This document shows positions 9,749-18,900 of a stretch of 64,000 nucleotides of DNA, piece after piece; the stretch's first letter is position 1; each line of letters begins with the position of its first letter. The notes under the pieces were generated by a model. The model saw only the letters and a program-made list of their open reading frames with translations. It searched no databases and was not told the origin of the DNA. The translations under genes and the position numbers were made by a program. The DNA is taken from contig JACKBC010000037.1 in NCBI GenBank assembly GCA_020634755.1, positions 11,189 through 75,188 on the forward strand. The letters run 5' to 3'. The stretch is from Caldilineaceae bacterium. GTDB lineage: Bacteria > Chloroflexota > Anaerolineae > Caldilineales > Caldilineaceae.

Positions 9749-10183
9749 CTAATTACCTAACACTTCAAACAGCTCGGGCGGCACCAGTCGATGATATGCG
9801 TCAAAAAAGCCAATCTCGCGCCAGCGGGCGCGCAGCACCTCGCCGTTGTCTTCAATTACGGTCAAGTATTCCTGCGCATAGACCGTCTCATCTACAAAGC
9901 GGCCATCATACACAAAGACAATCTCGTGACCAGACCGCTGCTCTACCGTAAACAGGTTTTCGATGACGCCCAGCAGCACCAAATCAGTGATCTCCTGGCC
10001 CAGTTCCTCGCCAATCTCACGGGCAATAGCCTCCCGCGTCGTCTCGCCCGGCTCCACGCCGCCGCCCAGCGGCCGATAAAACGGCGTCTCCTTGACCGAA
10101 TCGAACGCTTCAAAAACTAAAATGCGATCTGCCACGCGAAAGACACAAATGGCAATCACCCGAATAAATGGCGGCTTGGACAT
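9749..10183 (-). CDS. NUDIX hydrolase
   Basis: This is a 144-residue hydrolase of nucleoside diphosphates linked to another group. The NUDIX box is intact: GGGVEPGETTREAIAREIGE followed by ELGQ, which fits G-x5-E-x7-R-E-x2-E-E-x-G. The ATG at 10183 is chosen over one 15 codons upstream because AAAGGAG stands nine bases before it. The protein is single-domain and of normal size. It is transcribed against its neighbours and stands alone. The substrate cannot be told from the sequence. Confidence 0.93.
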   Translation of the reverse strand: MSKPPFIRVIAICVFRVADRILVFEAFDSVKETPFYRPLGGGVEPGETTREAIAREIGEELGQEITDLVLLGVIENLFTVEQRSGHEIVFVYDGRFVDETVYAQEYLTVIEDNGEVLRARWREIGFFDAYHRLVPPELFEVLGN

Positions 10184-10459
10184 ACAATCTCCTTTGTGAT
10201 GAAAATTTGGGTTAGGGATTACGCCCACTCTTTGCGTATGAAAATCTGCATAATCCCTGAACTACTCCCTTATCAACCGATCCGCTGCGTCCAGCACCGG
10301 AAAAAGAATGGCCGCATTGTACCATACTTCCCGCAAATCGCGGCCGGCCAGAATACAACGGCGGCGCGGGCATATTGAGCCAATCAACAGGGCACGTCAT
10401 CACCACACCATCCGCAAAATAAACGTTCTGCCACCCATGTGATACACTGCGTTCAAAAT

Positions 10460-10545
10460 CAGTACACCGCAACGGGGTTGGCGGTTCAGGCATCGTTTTC
10501 GATGGATAAATCGGGCCTCATCTCTTGTCGTTGCGAACGACTGAA
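10460..10545. repeat. Dispersed palindromic repeat, family 1, copy 1
   Basis: The left arm CAGTACACCGCAACGG and the right arm TCGTTGCGAACGACTG are imperfect inverted repeats with a central GTTCAGGCATCG segment. The same plan recurs at 19289-19372, 24939-25022, 31905-31966 and 48922-48972. Apart from this and the tandem repeat after it, the gap 10184-10677 shows nothing I can support. Confidence 0.7.
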
Positions 10546-10580
10546 AATCAAAAACGAATTCAACAATAAATTCCAGCTCT

Positions 10581-10665
10581 GCAACATTGCCACTTTGCAA
10601 CATTGCCACTTTGCAACATTGCCACTTTGAAACATTGCCACTTTGCAACATTGCCACTTTGCAAC
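10581..10665 (+). repeat. Five-copy 16-bp tandem repeat
   Basis: The unit GCAACATTGCCACTTT is repeated five times without a break, with one A-for-C change in unit four, and then five further bases. It ends 12 bases before the ATG of the M20 peptidase gene, where a ribosome-binding site would be expected and is not seen. Confidence 0.95.
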
Positions 10666-10677
10666 CCGAAACAAACC

Positions 10678-11907
10678 ATGACCATCTCTACCCTAGAACG
10701 CCATATCCTCGCCCGCATTGATGACGCCCAGCTGATCCAGTGGGTGCAGGAGTTGACGCGCATTCCCAGCGTGTGGCGGCCACAGACGGGCGCGGGGGAA
10801 GAGGCAGCGGCGCGTTGGGTGGCCGCGCGCTGTGGCGAGATGGGATTGGAGACCCATTTTGAAGAGGTGCAGCCCGGGCGCCCCAACGTGATTGCGCTTC
10901 ATCATGGCCGCAACAATGGCCCCACCCTTATGTTCGAGGGCCACACCGATGTCGTGACCGAGGGCGATCCCGCCCAGTGGACCGACCCGCCCTTTGCCGC
11001 CGTAATCCGCAACGGGTGCATCTATGGCCGCGGGGCCAACGACATGAAGGCCGGTCTGGTCTGCGCGCTAATCGCCACCAAAGCCATTGTGGAAAGCAAC
11101 GTGCGGCTCAACGGCAACATTCTCATCGGCGCGGTCTGCGATGAAGAGGGGCAGATGATCGGCATCAAAGATTTTGTGCGCCGGGGCTGGGCCGACCGCG
11201 TCGACGCCGCTATTATCTGCGAGCCCGAGGAGAACCATCTCTGCATTGCCCAAAAGGGCGTCATGTGGATGCGCGTGCGCATTGAGGGCGTCATGGCCCA
11301 CGGCGCTATGCCGCTCACCGGCGTCAACAGCGCCTACCCCATGGCGCGTCTGCTGACGTTGGTGCACAGCTTGGAGGAGCGCGAAATCGCCCGCTTTGGT
11401 TGCCACGAATTCTTGGGGCAACCTAGCATTACGCCCACGATTTTGCGTTCGCCCCATGTGGGTGAACCGCAAAATAACGTCATGCCCGGCGCCACCGAAA
11501 CCATTCTAGACTTTCGCCTGATTCCGGGTCAGGATGCCGCATGGCTGGCCCAACAGGTGCAGACTATGGCCGCCGCGGCCTGCGCCGCCGATGAGCGTCT
11601 CTGCTTTCAGGCGGAAGTGCTGGAAGTGCGCCATCCCACACACACGGGTCGTACGGAGCCACTCGTCATGGAGCTGGCCAACGCCTATCGCGACCTAACT
11701 GGTAGCGAGCCCATTTATGGTGGCGTACCGGGTTCCACCGACGGCACCATTCTCAACGCCCAAAAGGGCATTCCCATTGTCACCTGTGGTCCCGGCGACA
11801 TCCACATTCCGCACCACGTGGATGAATGGGTCAGCATTGCGGAAATCAAGACGGCAGCGCGGCTCTATGTGCTGGCGGCGCTGCGATTTTTGGGAGTGGG
11901 AGAGTAG
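10678..11907 (+). CDS. M20 family metallopeptidase (ArgE/DapE/CPG2 type)
   Basis: This is a di-zinc amidohydrolase of 409 residues. The first zinc-ligand motif is EGHTDVV (H89, D91), the bridging/ligand part is YGRGANDMKAG, the general base and ligand are D155-E156-E157 (CDEEG), a CEPEE motif follows, and the C-terminal ligand lies in GPGDIHIPHHVDEWV. The dimerisation/lid domain sits between about 190 and 300. The ATG at 10678 follows the 16-bp tandem repeat; readings that start earlier would translate that repeat. Candidates include acetylornithine deacetylase, succinyl-diaminopimelate desuccinylase or a peptidase. No arginine or lysine genes are adjacent, so a peptidase role alongside the P1-family gene is as likely. 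Confidence 0.92.
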   Translation: MTISTLERHILARIDDAQLIQWVQELTRIPSVWRPQTGAGEEAAARWVAARCGEMGLETHFEEVQPGRPNVIALHHGRNNGPTLMFEGHTDVVTEGDPAQWTDPPFAAVIRNGCIYGRGANDMKAGLVCALIATKAIVESNVRLNGNILIGAVCDEEGQMIGIKDFVRRGWADRVDAAIICEPEENHLCIAQKGVMWMRVRIEGVMAHGAMPLTGVNSAYPMARLLTLVHSLEEREIARFGCHEFLGQPSITPTILRSPHVGEPQNNVMPGATETILDFRLIPGQDAAWLAQQVQTMAAAACAADERLCFQAEVLEVRHPTHTGRTEPLVMELANAYRDLTGSEPIYGGVPGSTDGTILNAQKGIPIVTCGPGDIHIPHHVDEWVSIAEIKTAARLYVLAALRFLGVGE

Positions 11908-11922
11908 GGAAAACAATTACCC

Positions 11923-13407
11923 ATGCGATCAATTCCCAAAAACCCACTTGCCTTGTTGCTAATATTGGCCGGCGTCAAGCTGATGATTCACCTACTCACA
12001 AATGGCCAGTACGGTTTTCATCGTGACGAACTCTACTACATTGTGGGTGGCTTTCATCCGGACTTTGGCTATGTGGACCACCCGCCGCTTACGCCGCTGC
12101 TGGCCAGGCTGGCAGTTGAACTATTTGGCCCGTCGGTGGCTGGGCTGCGCCTCTTTCCGGCGCTGGTTGGGGCGTCTATTGTATTACTCACAGGCATACT
12201 GACGCGCCAGCTTGGCGGCGACCGTTTTGCGCAAGGTTTGGCTGCGCTCTGCGTCATTTTGTCACCGCTCTATTTGTTAACAAACACGCTCTTTCAGACA
12301 GTCACATTTGATCAGCTAGTTTGGGTTCTGTCCACCGTTCTGGTCATGCACCTGGTCAAGACGGGCAACCATAACACCTGGCTCGCCATTGGCTTTGTGC
12401 TCGGTATTGGGTTGCAGATCAAGCACACGGCGCTGCTCTTTGGGTTCGGTCTGGTCATTGCGCTGCTGTTGACTGCTCAACGCAAGCAATTTGCGTCAAC
12501 TTGGCCCTGGCTCGGCGGCCTCGTGGCGCTGCTTATCTTTTTACCCAACCTGATTTGGCAAAGCGTCAACGATTGGCCAACGCTGGAATTTATCCTCAAT
12601 AACAATGCCAATGTACAATCAGCCTCGTCACGGATCGAGTTCTTGGCGCTGCAGATCATCTTTTTGGGTATCCCAGCATTCCCGATTGCCGTTGCCGGTC
12701 TCCTCCGTCTCTTTAGAAGCCGCAGTGAAGCGATGCGCCTGCTGGGTTGGCTCTACTTGAGCATCATGTTGCTCCTTTTGGTTGTGGGTGGCAAGCCGTA
12801 CTATCCGGCGCCGCTGTATCCCATTCTCTACGCCAGCGGCGCCATTGTGGTCACAGAGCAGTTGCGGCAACGAAAGTGGAACAGATTGCGACCGGTACTG
12901 ATTGGGGCACTGCTTGCAATCACGCTCCCTTTTGTGCCGCTTGTCTTGCCTGTGTTGCCACCGCCCACATTTGCAGCATATCAAGCATATTATCCGCAAA
13001 ATGATTTTGCCGAAATGTTTGGGTGGGAAGAGCTGGTTGAGGCCGTGCAGGGCGTTTATGCACAATTGCCGCCCGACGAGCAGGACAAAAGTACGATCCT
13101 GACCTCAAACTATGGCAGCGCGGCGGCCATCGACCTGTTGGGTGCATCGCGTGGGCTACCCAATGCACACAGCGGCCACAATACCTATTACTTCTGGGGG
13201 CCGGGTGACGCGCCGGTCGAGGCAATAATTGCCGTGGGATTCCAGCGCACAGATTTGGAAGGAAATTGTGCAGAGGTACAAGAGGCGGCAGTGGTATCAA
13301 ATCGATTTAGCATTGACAATGAGGAAGCCGGTCGTCCGATTTACCTTTGCCAGCGGCCAAACGTGACGCTTCAAGAAATCTGGCCGCAACTAAAACACTT
13401 TCAATAG
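11923..13407 (+). CDS. GT39/ArnT-like membrane glycosyltransferase
   Basis: This is an integral membrane transferase of 494 residues that should use a polyprenyl-phosphate sugar as donor. The first extracytoplasmic loop carries the family signature GFHRDELYYIVGGFHP followed by GYVDHPPLTPLLARL; the acidic residue of RDE is the expected catalytic or metal site. About ten membrane helices span residues 10-350, and a soluble C-terminal domain of about 140 residues follows. It begins 15 bases after the M20 gene and is probably cotranscribed. Acceptors could be lipids or Ser/Thr-rich exported proteins, of which the window has several. That link is inference. Confidence 0.88.
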   Translation: MRSIPKNPLALLLILAGVKLMIHLLTNGQYGFHRDELYYIVGGFHPDFGYVDHPPLTPLLARLAVELFGPSVAGLRLFPALVGASIVLLTGILTRQLGGDRFAQGLAALCVILSPLYLLTNTLFQTVTFDQLVWVLSTVLVMHLVKTGNHNTWLAIGFVLGIGLQIKHTALLFGFGLVIALLLTAQRKQFASTWPWLGGLVALLIFLPNLIWQSVNDWPTLEFILNNNANVQSASSRIEFLALQIIFLGIPAFPIAVAGLLRLFRSRSEAMRLLGWLYLSIMLLLLVVGGKPYYPAPLYPILYASGAIVVTEQLRQRKWNRLRPVLIGALLAITLPFVPLVLPVLPPPTFAAYQAYYPQNDFAEMFGWEELVEAVQGVYAQLPPDEQDKSTILTSNYGSAAAIDLLGASRGLPNAHSGHNTYYFWGPGDAPVEAIIAVGFQRTDLEGNCAEVQEAAVVSNRFSIDNEEAGRPIYLCQRPNVTLQEIWPQLKHFQ

Positions 13408-13422
13408 AGTCAATAGTCAACG

Positions 13423-14583
13423 ATGGATAAGTCTGTTTTTACTGCAAACCGTCGCGCCCGCGACCTGGGTCTAACCCACTGGAGGCTGCCGCCCGGTCCG
13501 CTCAACGCCATTACGGATGTGGCGGGCGTGTGCGTGGGCCATACGACGCTCATTAAAGGCGAGGGGCCGCTGGTGCGCGGGCGGGGGCCAGTGCGCACGG
13601 GCGTCACCGTGGTGCTGCCGCACGCCGGAAATCTATTTCGGGAAAAAGTACGCGCTGCCGTCTACACCATCAACGGTTTTGGCAAGGCGTGCGGTTTTGA
13701 GGAAGTACGCGAGCTGGGCGTCATCGAATCGCCCATTGCGCTGACCAATACGCTCAACGTCTGGCGCGTGGCCGATGCGCTGGCCGACTATACGCTGCAC
13801 CACAATCCGGAGATCGGCGTCAGCACATCCAGCTTTAACGCGCTGGTGGGCGAGTGCAACGACGGCTATCTCAACGACATCCAGGGTCGCCACGTACATG
13901 CCGAACATGTGTGGGCCGCGCTGGAAGCGGCCAGCGCTGGTCCGGTGGCCCAAGGCTGCGTGGGCGCCGGGACCGGCACATCCTGCTTTGGCTGGAAAGG
14001 CGGCATCGGCACATCCAGCCGCGCGCTGGCTATTCCGCAACAGCCGGACGCCCCTGCGCCCACGCAGGCATTCACCGTGGGCTGTCTGGTGCAGTCTAAT
14101 TTTGGCCGACCGGAAGAGTTACTCTTTGGGGGCGTGCACGTAGGGCGCCATTTGCAACCACCGCCCGAATCGAAATCCGCGCTAGAAAACGATAGCGGCG
14201 AAAAAGGCTCGATCATGATGGTTTTGGCCACCGATGCCCCGCTGGATGCGCGCCAGCTGCAGCGGCTGGCCGTGCGCGCCGCCGCCGGTTTGGCGCGCAC
14301 CGGCAGCCACATCGGCCACGGCTCGGGGGATTTTGTAATTGCCTTTAGCACGGCGCAGCGCGTCCACCACTGGCCAGATAGCCTGCTCACCACCCAGACT
14401 GCCCTGGCCGACGAGCCGCGCGCCATGCAGTGGCTGCTGCCCGCGGTGGTCGAATGCGTCGAGGAAGCGGTGCTCAATTCGCTCTGCGCCGCCCACACCA
14501 TGCGCGGGCGCACCGGTCACGTGCGCCACGCCTTACCGCTGGACCAAGTGGCGCAGTTGCTCCAAAATCCAATTCTGTCGTAG
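13423..14583 (+). CDS. P1 family peptidase (DmpA-type N-terminal nucleophile aminopeptidase)
   Basis: This is a 386-residue self-processing aminopeptidase of the DmpA/L-aminopeptidase D-esterase family. Hallmarks are the N-terminal NAITDVAGVCVGHTTL, then GFGKACGFEEV, IESPIALTNT and VGECNDGYLND. The segment GAGTGTSCFGWKGGIGTSSR sits just before the expected cleavage point, where the new N-terminal Ser or Thr becomes the nucleophile. The C-terminal part has GSIMMVLATDAPLDARQLQR. It starts 15 bases after the glycosyltransferase gene, so it is likely in the same transcript as the M20 peptidase, which fits peptide use. The ribosome-binding site is poor. Confidence 0.92.
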   Translation: MDKSVFTANRRARDLGLTHWRLPPGPLNAITDVAGVCVGHTTLIKGEGPLVRGRGPVRTGVTVVLPHAGNLFREKVRAAVYTINGFGKACGFEEVRELGVIESPIALTNTLNVWRVADALADYTLHHNPEIGVSTSSFNALVGECNDGYLNDIQGRHVHAEHVWAALEAASAGPVAQGCVGAGTGTSCFGWKGGIGTSSRALAIPQQPDAPAPTQAFTVGCLVQSNFGRPEELLFGGVHVGRHLQPPPESKSALENDSGEKGSIMMVLATDAPLDARQLQRLAVRAAAGLARTGSHIGHGSGDFVIAFSTAQRVHHWPDSLLTTQTALADEPRAMQWLLPAVVECVEEAVLNSLCAAHTMRGRTGHVRHALPLDQVAQLLQNPILS

Positions 14584-14604
14584 GCCGCTCTTTTAGGAGA
14601 CATA

Positions 14605-15681
14605 ATGGGCAAGTTTAAAGTAGTAGGCATCAACTTTGATCACATGCACATGGGCGATCTGTTGCGTCAGGTTCAGGCCCATCCGGACACCGAGATTGTG
14701 GGCATTTGTCACGAAGAGCCGACGCGCATGGAAACAACCGCGCGCGCCCTGGCAATTCCCGACGCCCAAATTTTCACCGACTACCAGCGCTGTCTAGAAT
14801 CCACACAGCCGGACATTGCTATCCTCTGTCCGGCCACGGCCACGCATGGCTTGTGGGTGGAACGGGTGGCGCCCTTTGGCGTTCACCTGTTGGTGGAAAA
14901 GCCCTTTGCGGCCTCGCTAGCCGAAGCCGACGCCATGATGGCGGCTGTGGCCGCCACCGGCAAAACGCTAGTCATCAACTGGCCGCTGGCGTGGTATCCG
15001 CCGCATGTGACCACCAAGCGTCTGATCGATGAAGGTGTTATTGGCAACGTGCTTGAAGTGCATTACTACGACGGCAACCGCGGTCCGCTGCGTCATCTGG
15101 CCGACAAGGTCGAAGTGACGCCCGCGGAGGCCGCGGCCCAAAAACGCCAAAGCTGGTTCTATCAACGTGATAAGGGGGGCGGTTCACTGCTCGACTATCT
15201 GGGCTACGGCGTGACGTTGGGCGCCTGGTTTCATGATGGCGACAAGCCGCTGGATGTGACCACCGTGGTGGATCAACCGGCGGGCCTGGAAGTGGATGAA
15301 CATAGCATTACCATTGCGCGCTACGCCAAGGGGCTCTCTAAATACGAAACGCGTTGGGGCGCCTTTACCGACCCGTGGACCCATCAGCCGCAACCGAAAT
15401 GCGGCTTTGTAGTGGTGGGCGACCAAGGCACCATCAGCTCGTATGATTATGAACCCACCATCTGCGTGCAGACGCGCGCGAACCCCGCCGGCGAAGTCGT
15501 TCCGGTAGACCTATTGCAGCCGCCTTTCCAAAACCCGGTGCAAAATCTGATCCACCATTTACAGACCGGCGCACCCGTCCATCCCCCGCTCTCACCCGTC
15601 ATTTGCCGCATTGGTCAACAAATTGTGGATACAGCCATCCTGAGCGCGCAGCGGGGTTGTACCGTGCCATTGCTGCCATAG
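14605..15681 (+). CDS. Gfo/Idh/MocA family oxidoreductase
   Basis: This is a 358-residue NAD(P)-dependent sugar or inositol oxidoreductase. The N-terminal Rossmann half (1-125) begins VVGINFDHMHMGDLL, an unusual His-rich variant of the GxGxxG loop, and contains the family EKPFAASLAEAD motif, whose Lys takes part in catalysis. The C-terminal beta-sheet domain (130-350) binds the substrate; GGSLLDYLGYG is the equivalent of the usual GG-x-L-x-D-x-G-x-H, but the histidine is replaced. It follows the P1 peptidase gene by 21 bases with TTAGGAG before the ATG. The substrate is unknown, and the two altered motifs leave activity open. Confidence 0.88.
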   Translation: MGKFKVVGINFDHMHMGDLLRQVQAHPDTEIVGICHEEPTRMETTARALAIPDAQIFTDYQRCLESTQPDIAILCPATATHGLWVERVAPFGVHLLVEKPFAASLAEADAMMAAVAATGKTLVINWPLAWYPPHVTTKRLIDEGVIGNVLEVHYYDGNRGPLRHLADKVEVTPAEAAAQKRQSWFYQRDKGGGSLLDYLGYGVTLGAWFHDGDKPLDVTTVVDQPAGLEVDEHSITIARYAKGLSKYETRWGAFTDPWTHQPQPKCGFVVVGDQGTISSYDYEPTICVQTRANPAGEVVPVDLLQPPFQNPVQNLIHHLQTGAPVHPPLSPVICRIGQQIVDTAILSAQRGCTVPLLP

Positions 15682-15720
15682 GCGAATCACTTTGGGGATC
15701 TTCATTGGTATGCCTTTAGC

Positions 15721-15844
15721 GCAATCGCGTAACTTAAAAAAGTAGGGTTAAAACCCTGGGCTAACACAGAAAAGCGGTTTCGACCGCTTGGCATCCAGTT
15801 GGAGGCGGCTTCGCGCTGTCAGTGGCCGCATTTATCCGCTGCTA
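15721..15844 (+). repeat. Dispersed intergenic repeat, family 2, copy 2
   Basis: It starts GCAATCGCGTAACTTAAAAA, runs through an AAGCGGTTTCGACCGCTT hairpin and ends GCATTTATCCGCTGC. It matches the copy at 5457-5584 along its full length with many substitutions. It is in the gap before the polymerase gene. Confidence 0.7.
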
Positions 15845-15930
15845 TCTTTTTGTGTAAACCATTCTGTGTTTTTTGTGTTTTGTGGCTATGATAAGATTTA
15901 TCAGTCAACCAGGTAACGTCAACTAAATTT

Positions 15931-18900
15931 GTGTCATCTTTTACTCACCTCCACGTCCATTCGCACTTTTCTTTCCTATCCGGCACGGCGCCGCTGGATG
16001 CGCTGGTTGAACGCGCCGTCACCGACCAATTCACCCATTTGGCGTTGACCGATACCAATGCGCTTTATGGAGCCGTCGAATTTGCACAAAGCTGCCGCAC
16101 TCACGACATTCAGCCCATCATTGGCATGACGCTCAATGTGGCGGCGCCTGAAACCACCGTGCAATCTGGCCGCGACGGGCCGGGTCAATTGGTGCTGTTG
16201 GCCACCGGAGCCACCGGCTACCGTTCGCTCTGCCGCCTCTCATCCCACATTCAAGGTCGCATCGACCGCGCGGAGATTGGGCAGCACGGGCTGTCGTGGG
16301 ACGTCTTGGCCGCACATCACCAGGGGCTCATCTGCATCTCCGGCGGATTGCGCGATTGGGCGGCGCGCTTTTGGCAGCTGGATGCCCGCGCCGCGGCCGC
16401 ACGCTGGGTCAGCCGCTTGAGTGGGCTCTTTGATGAGCGCTGCTGGCTGGGGCTGGAACTGCACACACCGGCGGACGGCAAACTGGCCACGGAACTCATT
16501 GCGCTGGGGCAGCGCTTTGGCGTTCCTGCGGTGGCCACGCAGCCCGTCTATTGCCTATCGCCCCAAGATCGCCCTACGTTGCGCCTGCTGGCCGCCATCA
16601 ATGAAAACTGTCGGCTGGCCCATGTGCCAACGCATCTGTTGCCGGATCAGGGCCACGCGGCGCGCACCGTCCATTGGCTGTCGCCTGCTGAAATGCAGCA
16701 ACGTTTTGCTGCATTCCCCGCCGCCCTGGCAGCCAGTGCACAGATCGCCGCGCAATGTCAACCGGCCCTGCCCGATGGGCGCCCCATTTGGCCCATCCTC
16801 AAGCTGCCGCCGAACACAACGCCCGATCAGGCGCTGTGCGAGCTGGCGGAAGATGGGTTGCGGGAGCAGTATGGATCATCCCCTCCTGGCCTCCCCCATG
16901 AGGGGAAGGAATCCCCCACACCGAACGTCCGCGTGGAGACGAAAGCACAGAACGCACGTCAACGAGATCGCAGCCCCCTCCCCCAGCGCAGCGTCCGGGG
17001 GAGGACTGGGGAGGGGTCAACCGCTAGCGCACCTGTGCCCCCCCCTCCTAACCTCCCCCTCAAGGGGCACGAACAGAACCCTCGTCAACGAGATCGCAAC
17101 TCCCTCTCCACCGCGGGAAAGGCCGCGGCGGAGTCACGCCTGCGCCACGAACTCTCGCTTATCGCCCAACACGGCTATGCGCCACTTTTTCTGATTGTGG
17201 CCGATCTGGTGGCGTTTGCCCGCCGCCAGCAGATCCCCGTGAGTACGCGCGGCAGCGTGGCCAATTCACTGGTGGCCTATTGCATCGGCATCACCACTGT
17301 CGATCCCATTACGCACGACTTGCTCTTTGAGCGCTTTCTCAACCCGGAGCGCACCGATCCGCCTGACATTGACCTGGACTTTTGCAGCATCCGCCGCGAC
17401 GAAGTGTTGGCCTATGTGCGCAGTCGCTATGGTGAAGAGCATGTCGCGCTGGTGGCCACCATCAGCACCATGCGGCCCAAGTCTGCCATCCGTGAAACGG
17501 GCAAGGCGCACGGGCTCAGCGAAGAGGAGATCAAGCGGTTGGTGGACCTGCTGCCAGACACGTGGCACCCAGATCCGCGGCGGCGCGTGCGCAGCAATTT
17601 GGACGAGATTTTGGCCAAAATTGCCGAAGCGCCCCTGCGCGCCGTGGTGAGTGACGCCTATGCCATTCTGGGCCAGCCACATCACCTCAGCATTCATCCG
17701 GGTGGGCTGGTCATTACGCCCGGCCCGCTCACCGACTATGCGCCGGTACAGTGGACGCCCAAAGGTTTCTTGGTGACCCAATATGACTACACCAGCGCCG
17801 AAGCCATTGGGCTGCTCAAAATTGATCTGCTGGGCATCCGCGCGTTGACCGTGCTAGACCGGGCTAGCGTGCTGGTGCAACAGCACTTTGACGCTGATTT
17901 TCGCGTGGATGCCATCCCGCTGGACGATGCGGAAACTGGCGCGGCCATTGCCGTGGGCGATACGTGCGGCGTTTTTCAGTGCGAATCGAGCGGGGCGCAA
18001 CGCACATTGCGCCAACTCCAAGCGCACAGCGTGGCCGATCTGGCGGCGGCCAATGCGTTCTTCAAGCCGGGTCCAGCCACCGGCGGTATGGCCGCGGCCT
18101 TTATTCGTCGCTATCGGGGAGAAGAACCAGCGGCCTATTTGCATCCGGCGTTGGCGCCTATTTTGCAATCGACCCAGGGCGTGCTGCTCTATCAAGAGCA
18201 AATTTTGCGCGTGGCGCGTGAAATAGCCGGGCTCTCTTGGGCGGAAGCTGATCACTTGCGCCGCGGCATGAGCAAGTTTCGCGCCCATGAAATGGAGACC
18301 ATGCGCGCCCGTTTTGTGGCAGGCTGCATGCGGCCCGCGCCCCAAGGAGCCGACTTCGACCAGCGCCAGGCGGAAACGCTGTGGGAGCAGATCAAGGCTT
18401 TTGCGGGGTACGGCTTTAATCAGGGCCACGCCACGGCCTACGCCGACGTGAGCTACCGCTCGGCCTACATCAAGACGCATTGGCCGGCGGCCTTCTTGGC
18501 GGCGCGCTTAGCCAATCATGGCGGCTTTCATCACCCGGCCATCTATATGGCCGAAGCAGTGCGGCTGGGCATTGCCGTGCACCCGCCCCACATTAACCAG
18601 AGCGATCGCCACTTTACACTCCGTTTTACAGACAGTGCATCGGGTCAGGTCCAACCGGTTTTGTGGATGGGGTTGGGGCAGGTCAAAAGTTTGCGCCGCA
18701 GTGCCGTCCGCGCCATCATGACCGCGCGGAACAGAGAGCCTTTTGCGACGCTGCGTGATCTATTGGGGCGGGTTGAGCTACAGCAAAAGGAGATTGTCCA
18801 TTTGATCCAGTGCGGGGCGCTGGATGGATTGGCCGCCAACCGCGCCACGCTGCTAGCGGAAGCCAACGATGTACAGGGCCGCGGGGGCCATGGGGCGCAA

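Noticed and set aside
10581..10665. CRISPR-like array
   Set aside because: Units are contiguous without spacers and only 16 bases long.
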